This document shows, one piece after another, positions 1 through 11,076 of a stretch of DNA of 64,000 nt (its first letter is position 1; each line of letters begins with the position of its first letter). Both the position numbers and the translations under genes were made by a program. The notes under the pieces are model-generated. The model was given only the letters and a program-made list of their open reading frames with translations, did not search any database and was not told where the DNA came from. The DNA lies in NCBI RefSeq assembly GCF_011758765.1, contig NZ_JAANOU010000001.1:1488001-1552000 (forward strand), in the 5' to 3' direction. This DNA comes from Amycolatopsis viridis (GTDB taxonomy: Bacteria > Actinomycetota > Actinomycetes > Mycobacteriales > Pseudonocardiaceae).

Positions 1-52
1 CGCGAACCTCCACCTCGAGCGGTCCCAGGACTCGGAAGAACACCAACGGCAT
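1..52 (-). CDS. AfsR/SARP-type regulator, N-terminal fragment
   Basis: Only the first 17 codons are inside the window; the gene runs off the left edge. Read leftwards from ATG at 52 the peptide is MPLVFFRVLGPLEVEVR, the usual opening of SARP/AfsR activators (winged-helix DNA-binding domain followed by a BTAD domain), which typically switch on secondary-metabolite clusters. GGAGGTG at 59-53 directly abuts the ATG, so GTG at 43 (spacing 9) or TTG at 46 may be the true start. The AT-rich stretch around 75-110 upstream is the likely promoter. The family call rests on a very short match. Confidence 0.55.
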   Translation of the reverse strand, partial: MPLVFFRVLGPLEVEVR

Positions 53-146
53 CACCTCCGGACGCCCGGCTGGAAAAAAGGAAATATGATAGTAGGCAAG
101 CCTGTCAGGGATTCACCAGTACCGGCGCGGAGCTTTTTCCCGAAGT

Positions 147-590
147 TCAGCCGAAGAACTCGCGTCGATTGTTCACTTGTTCACCAGTTCGCGGGGACGG
201 GTCCCGGGCGACCTCGGCGGCGCGCGGCAGCTTCGGCCCGTGCGGCTCCGCGGCGGCGAGCCGGAGGCACGCCAGCAGGCGCAGGCCCGTCCACTCCCGT
301 TCGCTCCAGGAGGCACTGTCGAGCGGCGGCTGCCAGCCCGTGCGTTCGGCCTCGGTCCACACGTCGTGCGCGTGCCCGGCGAGCAGGACGAGCCTGCTCA
401 CCGGATCCTGGCGCGGGACCACGTCCTGCTCGCACCGCACCGCGTCCGCGACCGCGGCCTCGTGCCGGTTCACCGCACGCGACAACGAGGGGTCCGCGGC
501 CAGCGCTTGCCAGCCCGGGCCCAGCCGGCCGGCGACACCGCGCAGCCACCGCCGCGCGGATCGATCCGCCAGGAAATCGGCCCACCGCAC
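147..590 (-). CDS. Uncharacterised 147-aa protein downstream of tex
   Basis: The frame is open well upstream, but the only credible start after the tex stop is GTG at 590, 28 bp beyond it, preceded by a tight AAGG. The product is soluble, Arg/Ala-rich and mostly helical, with no signal peptide or membrane segment; it opens VRWADFLADRSARRWL and has a central segment RLVLLAGHAHDVWTEAE. Size and layout resemble small unknown proteins such as the DUF6401 group found near natural-product genes in Pseudonocardiaceae, but that is a guess. Same strand and close spacing suggest co-transcription with tex. Confidence 0.5.
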   Translation of the reverse strand: MRWADFLADRSARRWLRGVAGRLGPGWQALAADPSLSRAVNRHEAAVADAVRCEQDVVPRQDPVSRLVLLAGHAHDVWTEAERTGWQPPLDSASWSEREWTGLRLLACLRLAAAEPHGPKLPRAAEVARDPSPRTGEQVNNRREFFG

Positions 591-618
591 CCTTCGATGA
601 TGGACCCCGGACAGCGCT

Positions 619-2988
619 TCAGCGACCGTAGCCGGCCTTCCGGAGTGCCTCGGCCAGCGCGCCACCGCCGCCGGCCGGCTCGCGCCGCTTCGGCTGACCA
701 CCCTTGCGCGGCTGGCCGCCACGGCGCTCACCGCCGCCCTGACCCGCGGGTTTGCCACCCTGACCAGCGGGTTTCGCGCGTCCGCCGGTGACTTCGTCGT
801 CCAGCCGCAGGGTCAGCGAGATCCGCTTGCGCGCGATGTCGACCTCGAGCACCTTCACCTTCACGATGTCACCCGGTTTGACCACCTCGCGCGGGTCCTT
901 GACGAAGTTCTTCGACATCGCCGAGACGTGGACCAGACCGTCCTGGTGCACCCCGATGTCGACGAACGCGCCGAACGCGGCCACGTTGGTGACCACACCC
1001 TCCAGCCGCATGCCGGGCTCGAGGTCGCCGATCTTCTCCACGCCCTCGGCGAACGTCGCGGTCTTGAACGCCGGGCGCGGGTCGCGGCCGGGTTTCTCCA
1101 GTTCGGCCAGGATGTCGGTGACCGTCGGCAGGCCGAACGTGTCGTCGACGAAGTCCTCCGGGCGCAGCGTGCGCAGCACCCGCTCGTTGCCGATCAGCTC
1201 ACGCAGCTCGACACCGGTCCTGGACAGGATCCGCCGCACCACCGGGTACGCCTCCGGGTGCACGCTGGAGGAATCCAGCGGGTCGTCGCCGCCGCGGATG
1301 CGCAGGAAGCCGGCGCACTGCTCGAACGCCTTCGGGCCGAGCCGCGGCACCTCCTTCAGCGCCGAGCGCGACCGGAACGGGCCGTGCGTGTCGCGGTGGC
1401 TGACGATGTTCTCCGCCAGTCCCGCGGTGATGCCGGAAACCCGGGTCAGCAGCGGCGTCGAAGCGGTGTTGACGTCCACGCCGACGGCGTTCACGCAGTC
1501 CTCCACCACCGCGTCCAGCGAGCGGGACAGCGCCACCTCGGACACGTCGTGCTGGTACTGCCCGACACCGATCGACTTTGGGTCGATCTTCACCAGCTCG
1601 GCCAGCGGGTCCTGCAGCCGCCGCGCGATCGAGACCGCGCCGCGCAGCGAGACGTCCAGTTCCGGCAGCTCCTGCGAGGCGAACGCGGACGCCGAGTACA
1701 CCGACGCGCCCGCCTCGGAGACGACGGCCTTGGTCAGCTTCAGCTCGGGGTGCCGCTTGATCAGCTCGATGGCCAGCTTGTCGGTCTCCCGGGACGCGGT
1801 GCCGTTGCCGATCGCGATGAGGTCGACCGAGTGGGCGGCGCACAGCTTCGCCAGCTCGTCGATCGACTGATCCCACCGGTTCTGCGGCTGGTGCGGGTAG
1901 ATCGTGTGGGTGTTGACCACCTTGCCGGTCGCGTCCACGACCGCGACCTTCACCCCGGTGCGGAAGCCCGGGTCCAGGCCCATCGTCGCGCGGGTGCCCG
2001 CAGGCGCGGCCAGCAGCAGGTCACGCAGGTTCGCGGCGAACACGTTCACCGCGTCCTCCTCGGCCTTCTGCCGCAGCCGCATCCGCAGGTCGATGCCCAG
2101 GTGCAGGAGGATCTTGGTGCGCCACGCCCAGCGCACCGTGTCGGCCAGCCACTTGTCGGCGGGCCGGCCGGCGTCGGTGATCCCGAACCGCTGCGCGATC
2201 CGCTGCTCGTAGTCCGACGGGCTGGTCCGCGGCTCCGCAGCGGAGTCCCGCGGCTCCGCGGGCTCCACGGTGAGGTCGAGGACCTCCTCCTTCTCCCCGC
2301 GCAGCATCGCCAGCACCCGGTGTGAGGGCATCTTGGTGAACGGCTCGGCGAAGTCGAAGTAGTCGGCGAACTTCGCGCCCTCGGTCTCCTTGCCCTGGCG
2401 GACCTTCGAGGAGAAGTACCCCTCGCGCCACATCTTCTCGCGCAGCTCGCCGATCAGGTCGGCGTCCTCGGCGAAACGCTCGACGAGGATCGCGCGGGCG
2501 CCGTCGAGGGCGGCCTGGGCGTCCGCGACGCCCTTCTCGGGATCGGCGAACGCGGCCGCGGCCGCGTGCGGGTCGGTGCCCGGGTCGTTCAGCAGGCCCT
2601 CGGCCAGCGGCTCCAGCCCGGCCTCGCGGGCGATCTGCGCCTTGGTGCGCCGCTTCGGCTTGTAGGGAAGGTAGATGTCCTCCAGCCGGGCCTTGGTGTC
2701 CGCGGCGCGGATCGCCTCGGCCAGCTCGTCGGTGAGCTTGCCCTGGCCGTCGATCGACTCGAGGATCGCGGCCCGGCGCTCGTCGAGCTCCCGCAGGTAC
2801 CGCAGCCGGTCCTCCAGCGTCCGCAGCTGGGCGTCGTCGAGCGCGCCGGTCACCTCCTTGCGGTACCGCGCGATGAACGGCACGGTCGCCCCGCCGTCGA
2901 GCAGGTCCACGGCGGCCTTGACCTGCCCTTCGCGGACGCCGAGTTCCTCGGCGATCTTCTGCTCGATCGACTGCACGGCCACTGTCAC
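619..2988 (-). CDS. tex: Tex-like RNA-binding transcriptional accessory protein
   Basis: A 789-aa cytoplasmic nucleic-acid-binding protein of the Tex/YhgF family, close to the usual 720-790 aa. Visible in order: N-terminal helical Tex domain with the hallmark [20 protein letters not shown] (about 105-130); YqgF/RNase-H-like domain starting near [10 protein letters not shown] (about 335); helix-hairpin-helix region (about 505-560); and an S1 domain, [16 protein letters not shown] (about 655-730). It ends in a Gly/Lys/Arg/Gln-rich tail with GGKPAGQGG repeats, probably a disordered RNA-binding extension. Start is GTG at 2988 ([11 protein letters not shown]) with GGGAG about 12 bases upstream; GTG at 3000 is an alternative. 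The open frame continues far upstream but that stretch is not Tex-like. Confidence 0.93.
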   Translation of the reverse strand: MTVAVQSIEQKIAEELGVREGQVKAAVDLLDGGATVPFIARYRKEVTGALDDAQLRTLEDRLRYLRELDERRAAILESIDGQGKLTDELAEAIRAADTKARLEDIYLPYKPKRRTKAQIAREAGLEPLAEGLLNDPGTDPHAAAAAFADPEKGVADAQAALDGARAILVERFAEDADLIGELREKMWREGYFSSKVRQGKETEGAKFADYFDFAEPFTKMPSHRVLAMLRGEKEEVLDLTVEPAEPRDSAAEPRTSPSDYEQRIAQRFGITDAGRPADKWLADTVRWAWRTKILLHLGIDLRMRLRQKAEEDAVNVFAANLRDLLLAAPAGTRATMGLDPGFRTGVKVAVVDATGKVVNTHTIYPHQPQNRWDQSIDELAKLCAAHSVDLIAIGNGTASRETDKLAIELIKRHPELKLTKAVVSEAGASVYSASAFASQELPELDVSLRGAVSIARRLQDPLAELVKIDPKSIGVGQYQHDVSEVALSRSLDAVVEDCVNAVGVDVNTASTPLLTRVSGITAGLAENIVSHRDTHGPFRSRSALKEVPRLGPKAFEQCAGFLRIRGGDDPLDSSSVHPEAYPVVRRILSRTGVELRELIGNERVLRTLRPEDFVDDTFGLPTVTDILAELEKPGRDPRPAFKTATFAEGVEKIGDLEPGMRLEGVVTNVAAFGAFVDIGVHQDGLVHVSAMSKNFVKDPREVVKPGDIVKVKVLEVDIARKRISLTLRLDDEVTGGRAKPAGQGGKPAGQGGGERRGGQPRKGGQPKRREPAGGGGALAEALRKAGYGR

Positions 2989-3154
2989 GATGCTGATCAC
3001 TCCCTGCTCGCGGTTGCGGGGGCCAATTCTGCCTGCGTCACCCCGGTAGGACGCGGAAGGGGTGCCCGCCGTTGCCGAATCGGGAGCAACGGGCGGTAAC
3101 CAACGCGGCCCGGCGGACGACCTCGGGGTACCGGGGTCGAGCGGGCAGGTGTGG

Positions 3155-3412
3155 ATGGGCGGTTCGCGCGGGACGCGCCAGGTACGGGTGGCGGTGCACC
3201 TGAGACGGGTCGAGGTGACGGGGCCGGACGGTGAACCCGTGTCGCTGTCGTACCCGGGGATACTGCTGACCGGGTACGAGGACGGCCGCGAGGTGTGCCG
3301 GCGGTGGGTGCCGCTCGGCCGGGATCCCTCGTTCGCCGACGACGAGCTCCTGATCGAGGCGCTGCACGCGGCGACGCTGTGGCAGAACCACGAATCGGAG
3401 GACTGCTCCTGA
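3155..3412 (+). CDS. Uncharacterised 85-aa protein
   Basis: Start chosen at ATG 3155 with GGCAGG five bases upstream; the open frame reaches back to 3062 but that part looks non-coding. The product has a strand-rich N-terminal half ([19 protein letters not shown]), then [20 protein letters not shown], and a helical acidic C-terminus ending HESEDCS. No recognised domain. It is divergent from tex and lies 95 bp before the hydrolase gene. Codon usage matches the neighbours, so I think it is real. Confidence 0.55.
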   Translation: MGGSRGTRQVRVAVHLRRVEVTGPDGEPVSLSYPGILLTGYEDGREVCRRWVPLGRDPSFADDELLIEALHAATLWQNHESEDCS

Positions 3413-3507
3413 TCGCTCCGGATCGCCGCAGGACGGCGGCGTGCCGAGGCGGCGGGACTGTGCCAAGCTCGCGAAGGCAGGAGTCGGCGAGGACTTGGAG
3501 GGCGCAC

Positions 3508-4254
3508 ATGGAGCGGGTCGGCACCGGTGGTCACGTGGTGTTCGTGCTGCACGGCTGGTTCGGGTCGTCGGGTGCGTGGGGGGAACTCACCCCGCACCTG
3601 GACGCCGAGCGGTTCAGCTACGTCTTCCCCGACTACCGCGGCTACGGCACGCGCAAGGACGAAGCCGGTGCGCACACGATCGCCGAGGCCGCCGGCGACG
3701 TGCTGCGGCTCGCCGACGAGCTGGGCGCCGACCGGTTCTCCCTCATCGGCCACTCGATGGGCGGCTGCGTCATGCAGTACGTCCTCGCCGAGGCACCCGG
3801 CCGGGTCCGCTCGCTGTTCGGCATCTCGCCGGTCCCCGCGACCGGCGTGCCCATGGACGAGGCCACCTGGGGCCTGTTCAGCAGCGCCGCCGAGGACCCG
3901 TCGAGCCGCCGCGCGATCATCGACTTCACCACCGGCGGCCGCCACCCCGGCGCGTGGCTCGACGGCATGGTCCAGCACTCCCTGGACAACTCCGACAAGA
4001 CCGCGTTCGGTGAGTACCTGCCGTCCTGGGCGAAGGCGGACTTCGCCGACCGGGTCGTCGGCAACCCGGTGCCGGTCAAGGTCGTCATCGGCGAGCACGA
4101 CCCCGCCCTGAACGAGGAGCTCATGCTCGCGACCTTCGGGCAGTGGTACCCGAACCTGGAGATGGAGGTGCTGCCCGACGCCGGGCACTACGCGGCGGAC
4201 GAGATCCCGGTGACGCTGGCCAACACGATCGAAGTCTTCCTCGACGAGCACTGA
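3508..4254 (+). CDS. Alpha/beta-fold hydrolase
   Basis: A 248-aa single-domain hydrolase. The oxyanion motif LHGWFGSS is near residues 14-21, the nucleophile elbow is GHSMGG with Ser83, the acid is probably Asp198 in GEHDPALN, and the base is His227 in DAGHYAADE: a complete catalytic triad. No signal peptide, so cytosolic. The substrate cannot be read from sequence; relatives include esterases, lactonases and cofactor-free haloperoxidases. Its stop overlaps the P450 start by one base (TGATG at 4252-4256), so the two are translationally coupled and may act on the same small molecule. Confidence 0.88.
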   Translation: MERVGTGGHVVFVLHGWFGSSGAWGELTPHLDAERFSYVFPDYRGYGTRKDEAGAHTIAEAAGDVLRLADELGADRFSLIGHSMGGCVMQYVLAEAPGRVRSLFGISPVPATGVPMDEATWGLFSSAAEDPSSRRAIIDFTTGGRHPGAWLDGMVQHSLDNSDKTAFGEYLPSWAKADFADRVVGNPVPVKVVIGEHDPALNEELMLATFGQWYPNLEMEVLPDAGHYAADEIPVTLANTIEVFLDEH

Positions 4255-5489
4255 TGTCCGAAGTGGACGTGTTCGACCCGCGGGTGTTCGCCCGCGGGGT
4301 GCCGCACGACGAGCTGCGCCGGCTGCGGGACACCGAGCCCGTCGCCTGGCAGGACGAGCACGAGGTGCTCGACTGGCCGTCCGGGCCGGGCTACTGGGCG
4401 GTGACCCGCTACGCCGACGTCAAGCACGTGCTGCGCACCCCGGAGACGTTCTCGTCGTGGCTCGGTGCGACCCAGATCCGCGACCCCGAGCCGGACGACC
4501 TCGCGTTCATCCGGCGGATGATCCTCAACATGGACCCGCCGGAGCACAACCGCCTGCGCCGCATCGTGTCCGCGGTCTTCACGCGCCGCCGGCTGGAACG
4601 GTCCGCCGACCAGATCGCCGAGCGGGCCCGCGCCCTGATCGGGGCGGTCGTGCCACGCGGGCGCTGCGACCTGCCGGCCGAGGTGACCGACGACTTCCCG
4701 CTGCTCAACCTCGCCGACCTGATCGGGGTGCCGGCGCGGGACCGCGGGCTGCTGCTGAAGTGGACCAACCGGGTCATCGGCTACCAGGACCCGGAACACG
4801 CCGAGGTCGTGCGCGGCCCGGACGGCAAACCGGTCAACCCGCGATCACCGGCGATGCTGGCCGACATGTTCGGCTACGCGCAGGAACTGGCGGAGGCCAA
4901 ACGGCGCGACCCGGCCGACGACCTGATGACCGCGCTCGTCCAGGCCACAGTGGACGGACGATCGCTGGACGACGCCGAGCTGCGCATGTTCTTCTTCCTC
5001 ATGGTGATCGCCGGGAACGACACCGTGCGCAGCGCACTGCCGGGCGGGGTGCTGGCGCTCGTGCAGCACCCGGCCGAGTACCGGCGGTTGCGGGCGGACC
5101 CGTCGCTGGTGCCGTCGGCGGTGGAGGAGATGCTGCGGTGGCACCCGCCGGTGCTGACGTTCCGCCGCACCGCTGCGCGGGACACGGAGCTCGGCGGGAA
5201 GCGGATCGCGGCCGGGGACAAGGTCGTCGTGTACTTCGCCTCGGCCCACTACGACGACCGGCAGTTCCCCGACCCGTACCGCTTCGACGTGACCCGCTCG
5301 CCGAACGACCACCTGGCTTTCGGTCAAGGGCCGCACCTGTGCCTGGGCGCGCACTTCGGCCGGTTGCAGATGCGCGTGTTCTTCCGCGAGTTCCTGACGG
5401 TGCTGCCCGAGGTGCGGCTGGACGGCGAGGTGCGGCGGCTGACGTCGAACTTCATCAACGGGATCACGCACCTGCCGTTGGCCTGGTGA
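4254..5489 (+). CDS. Cytochrome P450 (CYP125/CYP124/CYP142-like)
   Basis: A 411-aa soluble class I P450 needing separate ferredoxin/reductase, neither of which is nearby. I-helix AGNDT at about 253-257, K-helix EEMLR at about 291-295, heme loop [10 protein letters not shown] with the axial Cys at about 363, all intact. The C-terminal [12 protein letters not shown] is typical of the actinobacterial CYP125/124/142 group, known for terminal hydroxylation of sterol side chains and branched lipids, so such a hydrophobic substrate is my inference. Starts at ATG 4254, overlapping the hydrolase stop. Confidence 0.92.
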   Translation: MSEVDVFDPRVFARGVPHDELRRLRDTEPVAWQDEHEVLDWPSGPGYWAVTRYADVKHVLRTPETFSSWLGATQIRDPEPDDLAFIRRMILNMDPPEHNRLRRIVSAVFTRRRLERSADQIAERARALIGAVVPRGRCDLPAEVTDDFPLLNLADLIGVPARDRGLLLKWTNRVIGYQDPEHAEVVRGPDGKPVNPRSPAMLADMFGYAQELAEAKRRDPADDLMTALVQATVDGRSLDDAELRMFFFLMVIAGNDTVRSALPGGVLALVQHPAEYRRLRADPSLVPSAVEEMLRWHPPVLTFRRTAARDTELGGKRIAAGDKVVVYFASAHYDDRQFPDPYRFDVTRSPNDHLAFGQGPHLCLGAHFGRLQMRVFFREFLTVLPEVRLDGEVRRLTSNFINGITHLPLAW

Positions 5490-5507
5490 CCCCGCCGGGC
5501 TGTGCGG

Positions 5508-6269
5508 TCAGCCGGTGAACGCGCGGACCTCCACCCCGGCCTCCACCAGCGCCGCGCGCACGCGCCGCCCGATCTCCACCGCGCCCGGGGTGTCGCCGTG
5601 CAGGCAGATCGACTCCGGCCGCACCTCCACCTCGCTGCCGTCGATCGCCGTCACCACGCCCTCGGTGGCCATCCGCACGCAGCGCCGGACCACCTCGTCC
5701 GCGTCGTGGATCACCGACCCGGGCTCGCGCCGCGACACCAGCGTGCCCGCCGGGGTGTAGGCCCGGTCGGCGAAGGCCTCCCGCACCGGCCGCAGCCCGG
5801 CCGCCTCCGCCTGGCGCAGCCACTCCGATCCGGGCAGACCCAGCACCGGCAGCGCCGGGTCGAACTGGCGCACCGCCTCGACCACCGCCGCGGCCTGGTC
5901 CGCGTGGTGCACGATCGCGTTGTACAGGGCGCCGTGCGGCTTCACGTACGCCACCCGCGTGCCCGCCACGCGGGCGAACGCGTGCAGCGCGCCGATCTGG
6001 TACAGCACGTCGTCGGTCAGGTCCGCCGGCGCGATGTCCAGGAACCGCCGCCCGAACCCGGCCAGGTCCCGGTAGCCCACCTGCGCGCCCACGGCCACCC
6101 CGCGTGCGGCGGCGGCCGCCGTCACGCGGCGCAACACGCTCGGGTCGCCCGCGTGGAAGCCGCACGCCACGTTCGCGCTGGTGACGATCTCCAGCAGCGC
6201 GTCGTCCTCGGTGAGCCGCCAGACCCCGAAGCCCTCGCCGAGATCCGCGTTCAGATCCACCCCGGTCAC
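5508..6269 (-). CDS. pxpA: 5-oxoprolinase subunit A (LamB/YcsF family)
   Basis: A 253-aa LamB/YcsF protein with the family opening [11 protein letters not shown], then [12 protein letters not shown] and [10 protein letters not shown]. PxpA works with PxpB and PxpC in ATP-dependent ring opening of 5-oxoproline to glutamate. Neither partner is in the window. The GTG start at 6269 overlaps the cobN stop by 4 bp (GTGA), so it is translated from the cobN message, an unexpected partner. Whether it serves oxoproline clean-up or something tied to cobalamin cannot be decided here. Confidence 0.92.
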   Translation of the reverse strand: MTGVDLNADLGEGFGVWRLTEDDALLEIVTSANVACGFHAGDPSVLRRVTAAAAARGVAVGAQVGYRDLAGFGRRFLDIAPADLTDDVLYQIGALHAFARVAGTRVAYVKPHGALYNAIVHHADQAAAVVEAVRQFDPALPVLGLPGSEWLRQAEAAGLRPVREAFADRAYTPAGTLVSRREPGSVIHDADEVVRRCVRMATEGVVTAIDGSEVEVRPESICLHGDTPGAVEIGRRVRAALVEAGVEVRAFTG

Positions 6270-9200
6270 TCGCCCTCCAGTTCACCCTCGGTCCGCAGGT
6301 ACACCTCGCGCAACCGCCCCAGCAGCTCCGGATCCGGCTCCGCCCACAGGCCGCGGTCGGCGGCCTCGGTCAGCCGCTCGATGATGCCACGCAGCGCCCA
6401 CGGGTTGGCCTGCGCGAGGAACTCCTGGTTCTGCTGGTCGAGGACGTAGGACTGGGACAGCTTCTCGTACATCCAGTCCTGCACGACCCCGGCGGTGGCG
6501 TCGAAGCCGAACAGGTAGTCCACAGTGGCCGCCAGCTCGAACGCGCCCTTGTAGCCGTGCTTGCGCATCGCCGCGATCCACCGCGGGTTGACCACCCGCG
6601 CCCGGAACACGCGGGCCGTCTCCTCCGACAGCGACCGCGTGCGCACCGAGTCCGGGCTCGTCGAGTCGCCCACGTAGGACGCCGGTGCCTGCCCGGTCAG
6701 CGCGCGGGTGAACGCGATCATGCCGCCGTGGTACTGGAAGTAGTCGTCGGAGTCGGCGATGTCGTGCTCGCGGGTGTCGGTGTTCTTCGCCGCGACCTCG
6801 ATGCGCCGGTAGGCGCTCTCCATGTCCGGCCGCGCCTCGACCCCGTCCAGGTCGCGGCCGTAGGCGTAGCCGCCCCAGGTCGCGTAGACCTCGGCCAGGT
6901 CCGCGTCGTCCCGCCAGTTGCCCGAGTCGAGCAGCGGCAGGATACCGGCGCCGTAGGCCCCCGGCTTCGACCCGAAGATCCGGGTGGTGGCCCGCCGCTC
7001 GTTCCCGTGCGCGGTCAGGTCGGCCTGCACGTGCGCGCGCACGAAGTTGTCCTTCGCCGGTTCGTCCAGCGACGCGACCAGCCGCACCGCGTCGTCGAGC
7101 AGGTCCACCACGTGCGGGAAGGCGTCCCGGAAGAATCCGCTGATCCGCACGGTCACGTCGATGCGCGGCCGGCCCAGCTCGGCGAGCGGGATCGGCTCCA
7201 GCCCGGTCACGCGCCGGGACGCGTCGTCCCACACCGGCTGCACGCCCAGCAGCGCCAGCACCTCCGCCGCGTCGTCACCCGACGTGCGCATCGCCGAGGT
7301 GCCCCACACCGACAGGCCGACCGACCTCGGCCACCCGCCGGTGTCCTCGCGGTAGCGGCGCAGCAACGACTCCGCCAGCGCCTGCCCGGTCTCCCAGGCC
7401 AGCCGGCTCGGGATCGCCTTGGGGTCGACGGTGTAGAAGTTGCGGCCGGTCGGCAGCACGTTGACCAGCCCGCGCAGCGGTGAGCCGCTCGGCCCGGCCG
7501 CGATGTAGCCGCCGTCCAGCGCGTGCAGCACGGCGTCGATCTCCGCCGACGTGCCCGCCAGCCGCGGCACGATCTCGGTGGCCGCAAAAGCCAGCACCCG
7601 CGCCACCTCCGGGCCGGGGGCCACCTCGGCGACGGCGGCGGGCGACCAGTCGCGCTTCTCCATCGCCTCCACCAGCGCGCGGGCGGTGGCCTCGACCGAG
7701 TCCACTTCGGACGTCGGCGCGCCCTCGCGCAGCCCCAGCGCGGACCGCAACCCGGGCACCGCACCCGCCTGGCCGCCCCACATCTGCTGTGCCCGCAGCA
7801 TCGCCAGCACGAGGTTCACCCGGGCCTCGCCGGCCGGCGCGGCGCCCAGGACGTGCAGCCCGTCGCGGATCTGGGCGTCCTTCACCTCGCACAGCCAGCC
7901 GTCGATGTGCAGCAGGAAGTCGTCGAACTCGGCGTCGTGCGGGCGTTCCGACACGCCGAGGTCGTGGTCGAGCTTGGCGGCCTGGATGAGCGTCCAGATC
8001 TGCGCGCGGATCGCGGGCAGCTTCGCCGGGTCCATCGCCGCGATGTTCGCGTGCTCGTCGAGCAGCTGCTCCAGCCGCGCCAGGTCGCCGTAGCTCTCCG
8101 CGCGGGCCATCGGCGGGATCAGGTGGTCGACGATCGTGGCGTGCGCGCGCCGCTTGGCCTGCGCGCCCTCACCCGGGTCGTTGATCAGGAACGGGTAGAT
8201 CAGCGGCAGGTTGCCCAGGACCGCGTCCGGCCCGCAGGACGCCGACAGGCCCGCGTTCTTGCCCGGCAGCCATTCCAGCGACCCGTGCTTGCCCAGGTGG
8301 ACGACCGCGTGCGCGCCGAACTCCTCCTCGATCCAGCGGTAGCAGGCGAGGTAGTGGTGGCTCGGTGGCAGGTCCGGGTTGTGGTAGATCGCCACCGGGT
8401 TCTCGCCGAACCCGCGCGGCGGCTGGATCATCAGCACGACGTTGCCGGCCCGCAGCGACGCCAGCACGATGTCACCGTCCGGATTGGACGACCGGTCGAC
8501 GTAGAGGTCGCCCGGCGGCGGGCCCCAGTGCTCCTCGATGTCCGCCCGCAGATCCTCGGGCAGCGCGGCGAACCACTCGCGGTACCGGGCGGCGGGCACC
8601 CGGATCGGGTTGCCGGACAGCTGCTCCTCCGTCAGCCACTCCGGGTCCTGACCGCCCGCGGCGATCAGGGCGTGGATCAGCGCGTCACCGTCCGGCTGGC
8701 CGGTCCCGGTCGGCTCGACCCCGGGGAACGGCTCGTCGCCCAGGTCGTAGCCCTGCTCACGCATGCGGCGCAGCAGCTCCACCGCGGAGGCCGGGGTGTC
8801 CAGGCCCACCGCGTTGCCGACGCGGGAGTGTTTCGTCGGGTACGCCGACAGCATCAGCACGATCCTGCGCTCCGGCGGCGGGGTGTGGCGCAGGCGGGCG
8901 TGCGCCAGGGCGATCCCCGCGACGCGCGCGGCGCGTTCCGGGTCCGGCACGTAGTGCGGCAGGCCGTCGTCGTCGATCTCCTTGAACGAGAACGGCACCG
9001 TGATCAGGCGGCCGTCGAACTCCGGCACCGCCATCTGGTTGCCGGCGTCCAGCGGGGACAGGCCGTCGTCGTTGTCCGCCCAGGTCGCGCGGTCGCTGGT
9101 CAGGCACAGCGCCTGCAGGGTCGGCACGTCCAGGGCGGCGAGCTCGGCGACGTCCCACGCCTCGTCGTCACCACCCGCCCCGGCCTCCGCCGGCCGGGTG

Positions 9201-9856
9201 CCGCCCGCGGCGAGCACGGTCACCAGCAGCGCGTCCGCCTTGCGCAGCTCGGCCATCATCGCCGGTTCCCGTGACCGCAGCGACGCGCAGTAGATCGGCA
9301 GGGCCTGACCGCCCGCGTCCTCGACCGCCTCGGCCAGCGCCTCGACGAACCGGGTGTTCCCGGACAGGTGGTGCGCGCGGTAGTAGAGGATCGCCACGAC
9401 CGGAGCACCGGAGTCCACCGCGCGGCGTGGGGTGCGCGGCAGCACACCCCACGCCGGCTGCTCGGCCGGCGGTTCGAAACCGTCGCCGGTGAGCAGCAGT
9501 GTGTCGGAGAGGAACCGGTGCAGCTGGGTGAGGTTGGCCGGGCCGCCCTGCGCGAGGTAGGCGTGGGCTTCGGCGGCGATGCCGGCCGGCACGGTGGACA
9601 ACGCCATCAGCTCGGCGTCCGGCGTCTGCTCACCGCCCAGCACCACCACGTGCTTGCCGCTGGCGCGGACGACGTCCAGGCCCTCCTGCCAGGTCCGGGC
9701 CGATCCCAGGATGCGGACCACGACGATCTCGGCCGCGGCCAGCAGCGCGGGCAGCCCGGCCAGGTCCAGCCGGGCCGGGTTGGCCAGCAGGTAACCGGCC
9801 GCACTGGTCCGGGCGCTGAGCAGATCGGTGTCCGAAGTGGACAGCAGCAGGATCAC
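6266..9856 (-). CDS. cobN: Cobaltochelatase large subunit CobN
   Basis: A 1,196-aa CobN/BchH-type chelatase subunit, the usual length, which inserts Co2+ into hydrogenobyrinate a,c-diamide in the oxygen-dependent B12 route with an AAA+/VWA partner (probably the protein at 20588). Recognisable stretches: [35 protein letters not shown] with the conserved histidines, and [19 protein letters not shown] near the C-terminus. Start GTG 9856 ([13 protein letters not shown]) has GGAGGG about 8 bases upstream; the frame stays open to 9922 without coding character. Divergent from cobG across 173 bp; pxpA follows with a 4-bp overlap. Confidence 0.96.
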   Translation of the reverse strand: MILLLSTSDTDLLSARTSAAGYLLANPARLDLAGLPALLAAAEIVVVRILGSARTWQEGLDVVRASGKHVVVLGGEQTPDAELMALSTVPAGIAAEAHAYLAQGGPANLTQLHRFLSDTLLLTGDGFEPPAEQPAWGVLPRTPRRAVDSGAPVVAILYYRAHHLSGNTRFVEALAEAVEDAGGQALPIYCASLRSREPAMMAELRKADALLVTVLAAGGTRPAEAGAGGDDEAWDVAELAALDVPTLQALCLTSDRATWADNDDGLSPLDAGNQMAVPEFDGRLITVPFSFKEIDDDGLPHYVPDPERAARVAGIALAHARLRHTPPPERRIVLMLSAYPTKHSRVGNAVGLDTPASAVELLRRMREQGYDLGDEPFPGVEPTGTGQPDGDALIHALIAAGGQDPEWLTEEQLSGNPIRVPAARYREWFAALPEDLRADIEEHWGPPPGDLYVDRSSNPDGDIVLASLRAGNVVLMIQPPRGFGENPVAIYHNPDLPPSHHYLACYRWIEEEFGAHAVVHLGKHGSLEWLPGKNAGLSASCGPDAVLGNLPLIYPFLINDPGEGAQAKRRAHATIVDHLIPPMARAESYGDLARLEQLLDEHANIAAMDPAKLPAIRAQIWTLIQAAKLDHDLGVSERPHDAEFDDFLLHIDGWLCEVKDAQIRDGLHVLGAAPAGEARVNLVLAMLRAQQMWGGQAGAVPGLRSALGLREGAPTSEVDSVEATARALVEAMEKRDWSPAAVAEVAPGPEVARVLAFAATEIVPRLAGTSAEIDAVLHALDGGYIAAGPSGSPLRGLVNVLPTGRNFYTVDPKAIPSRLAWETGQALAESLLRRYREDTGGWPRSVGLSVWGTSAMRTSGDDAAEVLALLGVQPVWDDASRRVTGLEPIPLAELGRPRIDVTVRISGFFRDAFPHVVDLLDDAVRLVASLDEPAKDNFVRAHVQADLTAHGNERRATTRIFGSKPGAYGAGILPLLDSGNWRDDADLAEVYATWGGYAYGRDLDGVEARPDMESAYRRIEVAAKNTDTREHDIADSDDYFQYHGGMIAFTRALTGQAPASYVGDSTSPDSVRTRSLSEETARVFRARVVNPRWIAAMRKHGYKGAFELAATVDYLFGFDATAGVVQDWMYEKLSQSYVLDQQNQEFLAQANPWALRGIIERLTEAADRGLWAEPDPELLGRLREVYLRTEGELEGE

Positions 9857-10029
9857 GCGGGTTCCCTCCTCGGTCACCCAACCCTGTCCGGTGAGGCGCC
9901 CCGGAGTCAAGCAGCCGGCCACCCGGCCGGGGCGCGGGTCGCGTGGAGAAGATCACCTCGAGCAGCACCCCCGCATCCGGTATGAGCCAGGTAATACTTC
10001 GGGCTCAGCCCGCCGTTTACAGTGAGCGC
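9857..10029. promoter_or_regulatory. Divergent cobN/cobG promoter region
   Basis: This 173-bp spacer must drive both cobN (leftward) and cobG (rightward). For cobG, TACAGT at 10018-10023 followed by six bases and then ATG 10030 fits an actinobacterial -10 of a leaderless transcript. A hairpin-capable CCGGCC-ACCC-GGCCGG lies at 9915-9930 in the cobN leader, just upstream of its Shine-Dalgarno. I looked for a cobalamin riboswitch on the cobN side and did not find the conserved B12 box. Confidence 0.5.
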
Positions 10030-11076
10030 ATGGCCCCTCCCGCACGCGTCCGCCCCGATGCGTGCCCGGGTGTCTTCGCCACCCACGACGCCGCCGACGG
10101 CGCGCTCGCCCGGATCCGGCTGCCCGGCGGACGCGTCAGCGCCCAGCAGGCCGAGGCGCTGGCCGGCTGCGCGGAAGACCTGGGCGACGGCAGCGTGCAC
10201 CTGACCTCGCGCGGCAACGTCCAGCTGCGCGGCCTGTCCCGGGACACCGGCGAGCTGGCCGCGCGGCTGACCGCGGCCGGTCTGCTGCCCGCGCCCGCGC
10301 ACGAGCGGGTGCGCAACTACCTCGCCTCCCCGCTGAGCGGACTGACCGGCGGGCTGGTCGACGTGCGCGAGACCGTGCTCGAACTGGACCGGGCGGTGTG
10401 CGCACGGCCCTGGCTGGCAGCGTTGCCGGGCCGGTTCCTGTTCGCCCTCGACGACGGCCGCGGTGACGTGTCCGGCGAGGACGCGGACGTGTGCTGGCGG
10501 GCGCTGGACTCGTCGACCGGCGCGGTGCTGCTCGCCGGCCGCGACACCGGGGAACGGGTGCCGCTCGCCGGCGCGGTCGACGCACTCATGCGGAAGGCGG
10601 CGTGGTTCCTGGAGGTGCACGGCAGCGCGTGGCGGGTGCGGGAGCTCGACCTGCCCGCGGGCGAGCGGCTGCCCTCGTCCCCCGGCGTGCCGATCGGCGT
10701 GTTCACCCGCGACGACGGGCGCACCGGCGTGTGCGGCGCACCCGTGCTGGGGCAGCTCGCAGCCGCGGACCTGCGCGCGCTGGGGGAGATCGTGGTGACG
10801 CCGTGGCGTTCGGTCGTCGTGCCGCTCGGCACGGACGCGCCGGGGCTGGTGACCGATCCGGCCGCGCCGGGCCTGGGCATCAGCGCGTGCATCGGACGGC
10901 CCGGCTGCGCCAAGTCCCGCGCCGACGTGCGCGCGGATGCGCGGGCGATCATGCCCCGCGTCCCCGCTGGGGTGCGGATGCACTTCAGCGGATGCGCGCG
11001 GCGCTGCGGCCGGCCGCACGAGCCGCACGTGGACATGCTCGCGGGCAGCGAGGGATACCAGAAGGGAACAGCGTGA
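10030..11076 (+). CDS. cobG: Precorrin-3B synthase CobG
   Basis: A 348-aa sirohaem/4Fe-4S-type oxidoreductase related to nitrite/sulfite reductases. CobG uses O2 to make precorrin-3B from precorrin-3A, the hallmark of the aerobic B12 pathway. The cluster-binding cysteines are in [14 protein letters not shown] and [12 protein letters not shown] near the C-terminus, and [12 protein letters not shown] in the N-terminal half is the usual substrate/sirohaem segment. ATG 10030 has no Shine-Dalgarno and sits six bases after a TACAGT box, suggesting a leaderless message. GTG of cobH overlaps its stop by 4 bp. Confidence 0.95.
   Translation: MAPPARVRPDACPGVFATHDAADGALARIRLPGGRVSAQQAEALAGCAEDLGDGSVHLTSRGNVQLRGLSRDTGELAARLTAAGLLPAPAHERVRNYLASPLSGLTGGLVDVRETVLELDRAVCARPWLAALPGRFLFALDDGRGDVSGEDADVCWRALDSSTGAVLLAGRDTGERVPLAGAVDALMRKAAWFLEVHGSAWRVRELDLPAGERLPSSPGVPIGVFTRDDGRTGVCGAPVLGQLAAADLRALGEIVVTPWRSVVVPLGTDAPGLVTDPAAPGLGISACIGRPGCAKSRADVRADARAIMPRVPAGVRMHFSGCARRCGRPHEPHVDMLAGSEGYQKGTA

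Noticed and set aside
2989-4251. N-terminal extension of tex across the hydrolase gene
   Set aside because: The upstream part is antisense to the hydrolase and the 85-aa gene, and Tex homology begins at [11 protein letters not shown].
9857-10029. Second cobalamin riboswitch upstream of cobN
   Set aside because: The GCCACTG B12 box and GGTG-AATCC core are absent; only a small GC hairpin is seen.
11030-11060. cobG as a nitrite/sulfite reductase
   Set aside because: Length and cysteine motifs fit both, but the immediate coupling to cobH and cobIJ settles it as precorrin-3B synthase.
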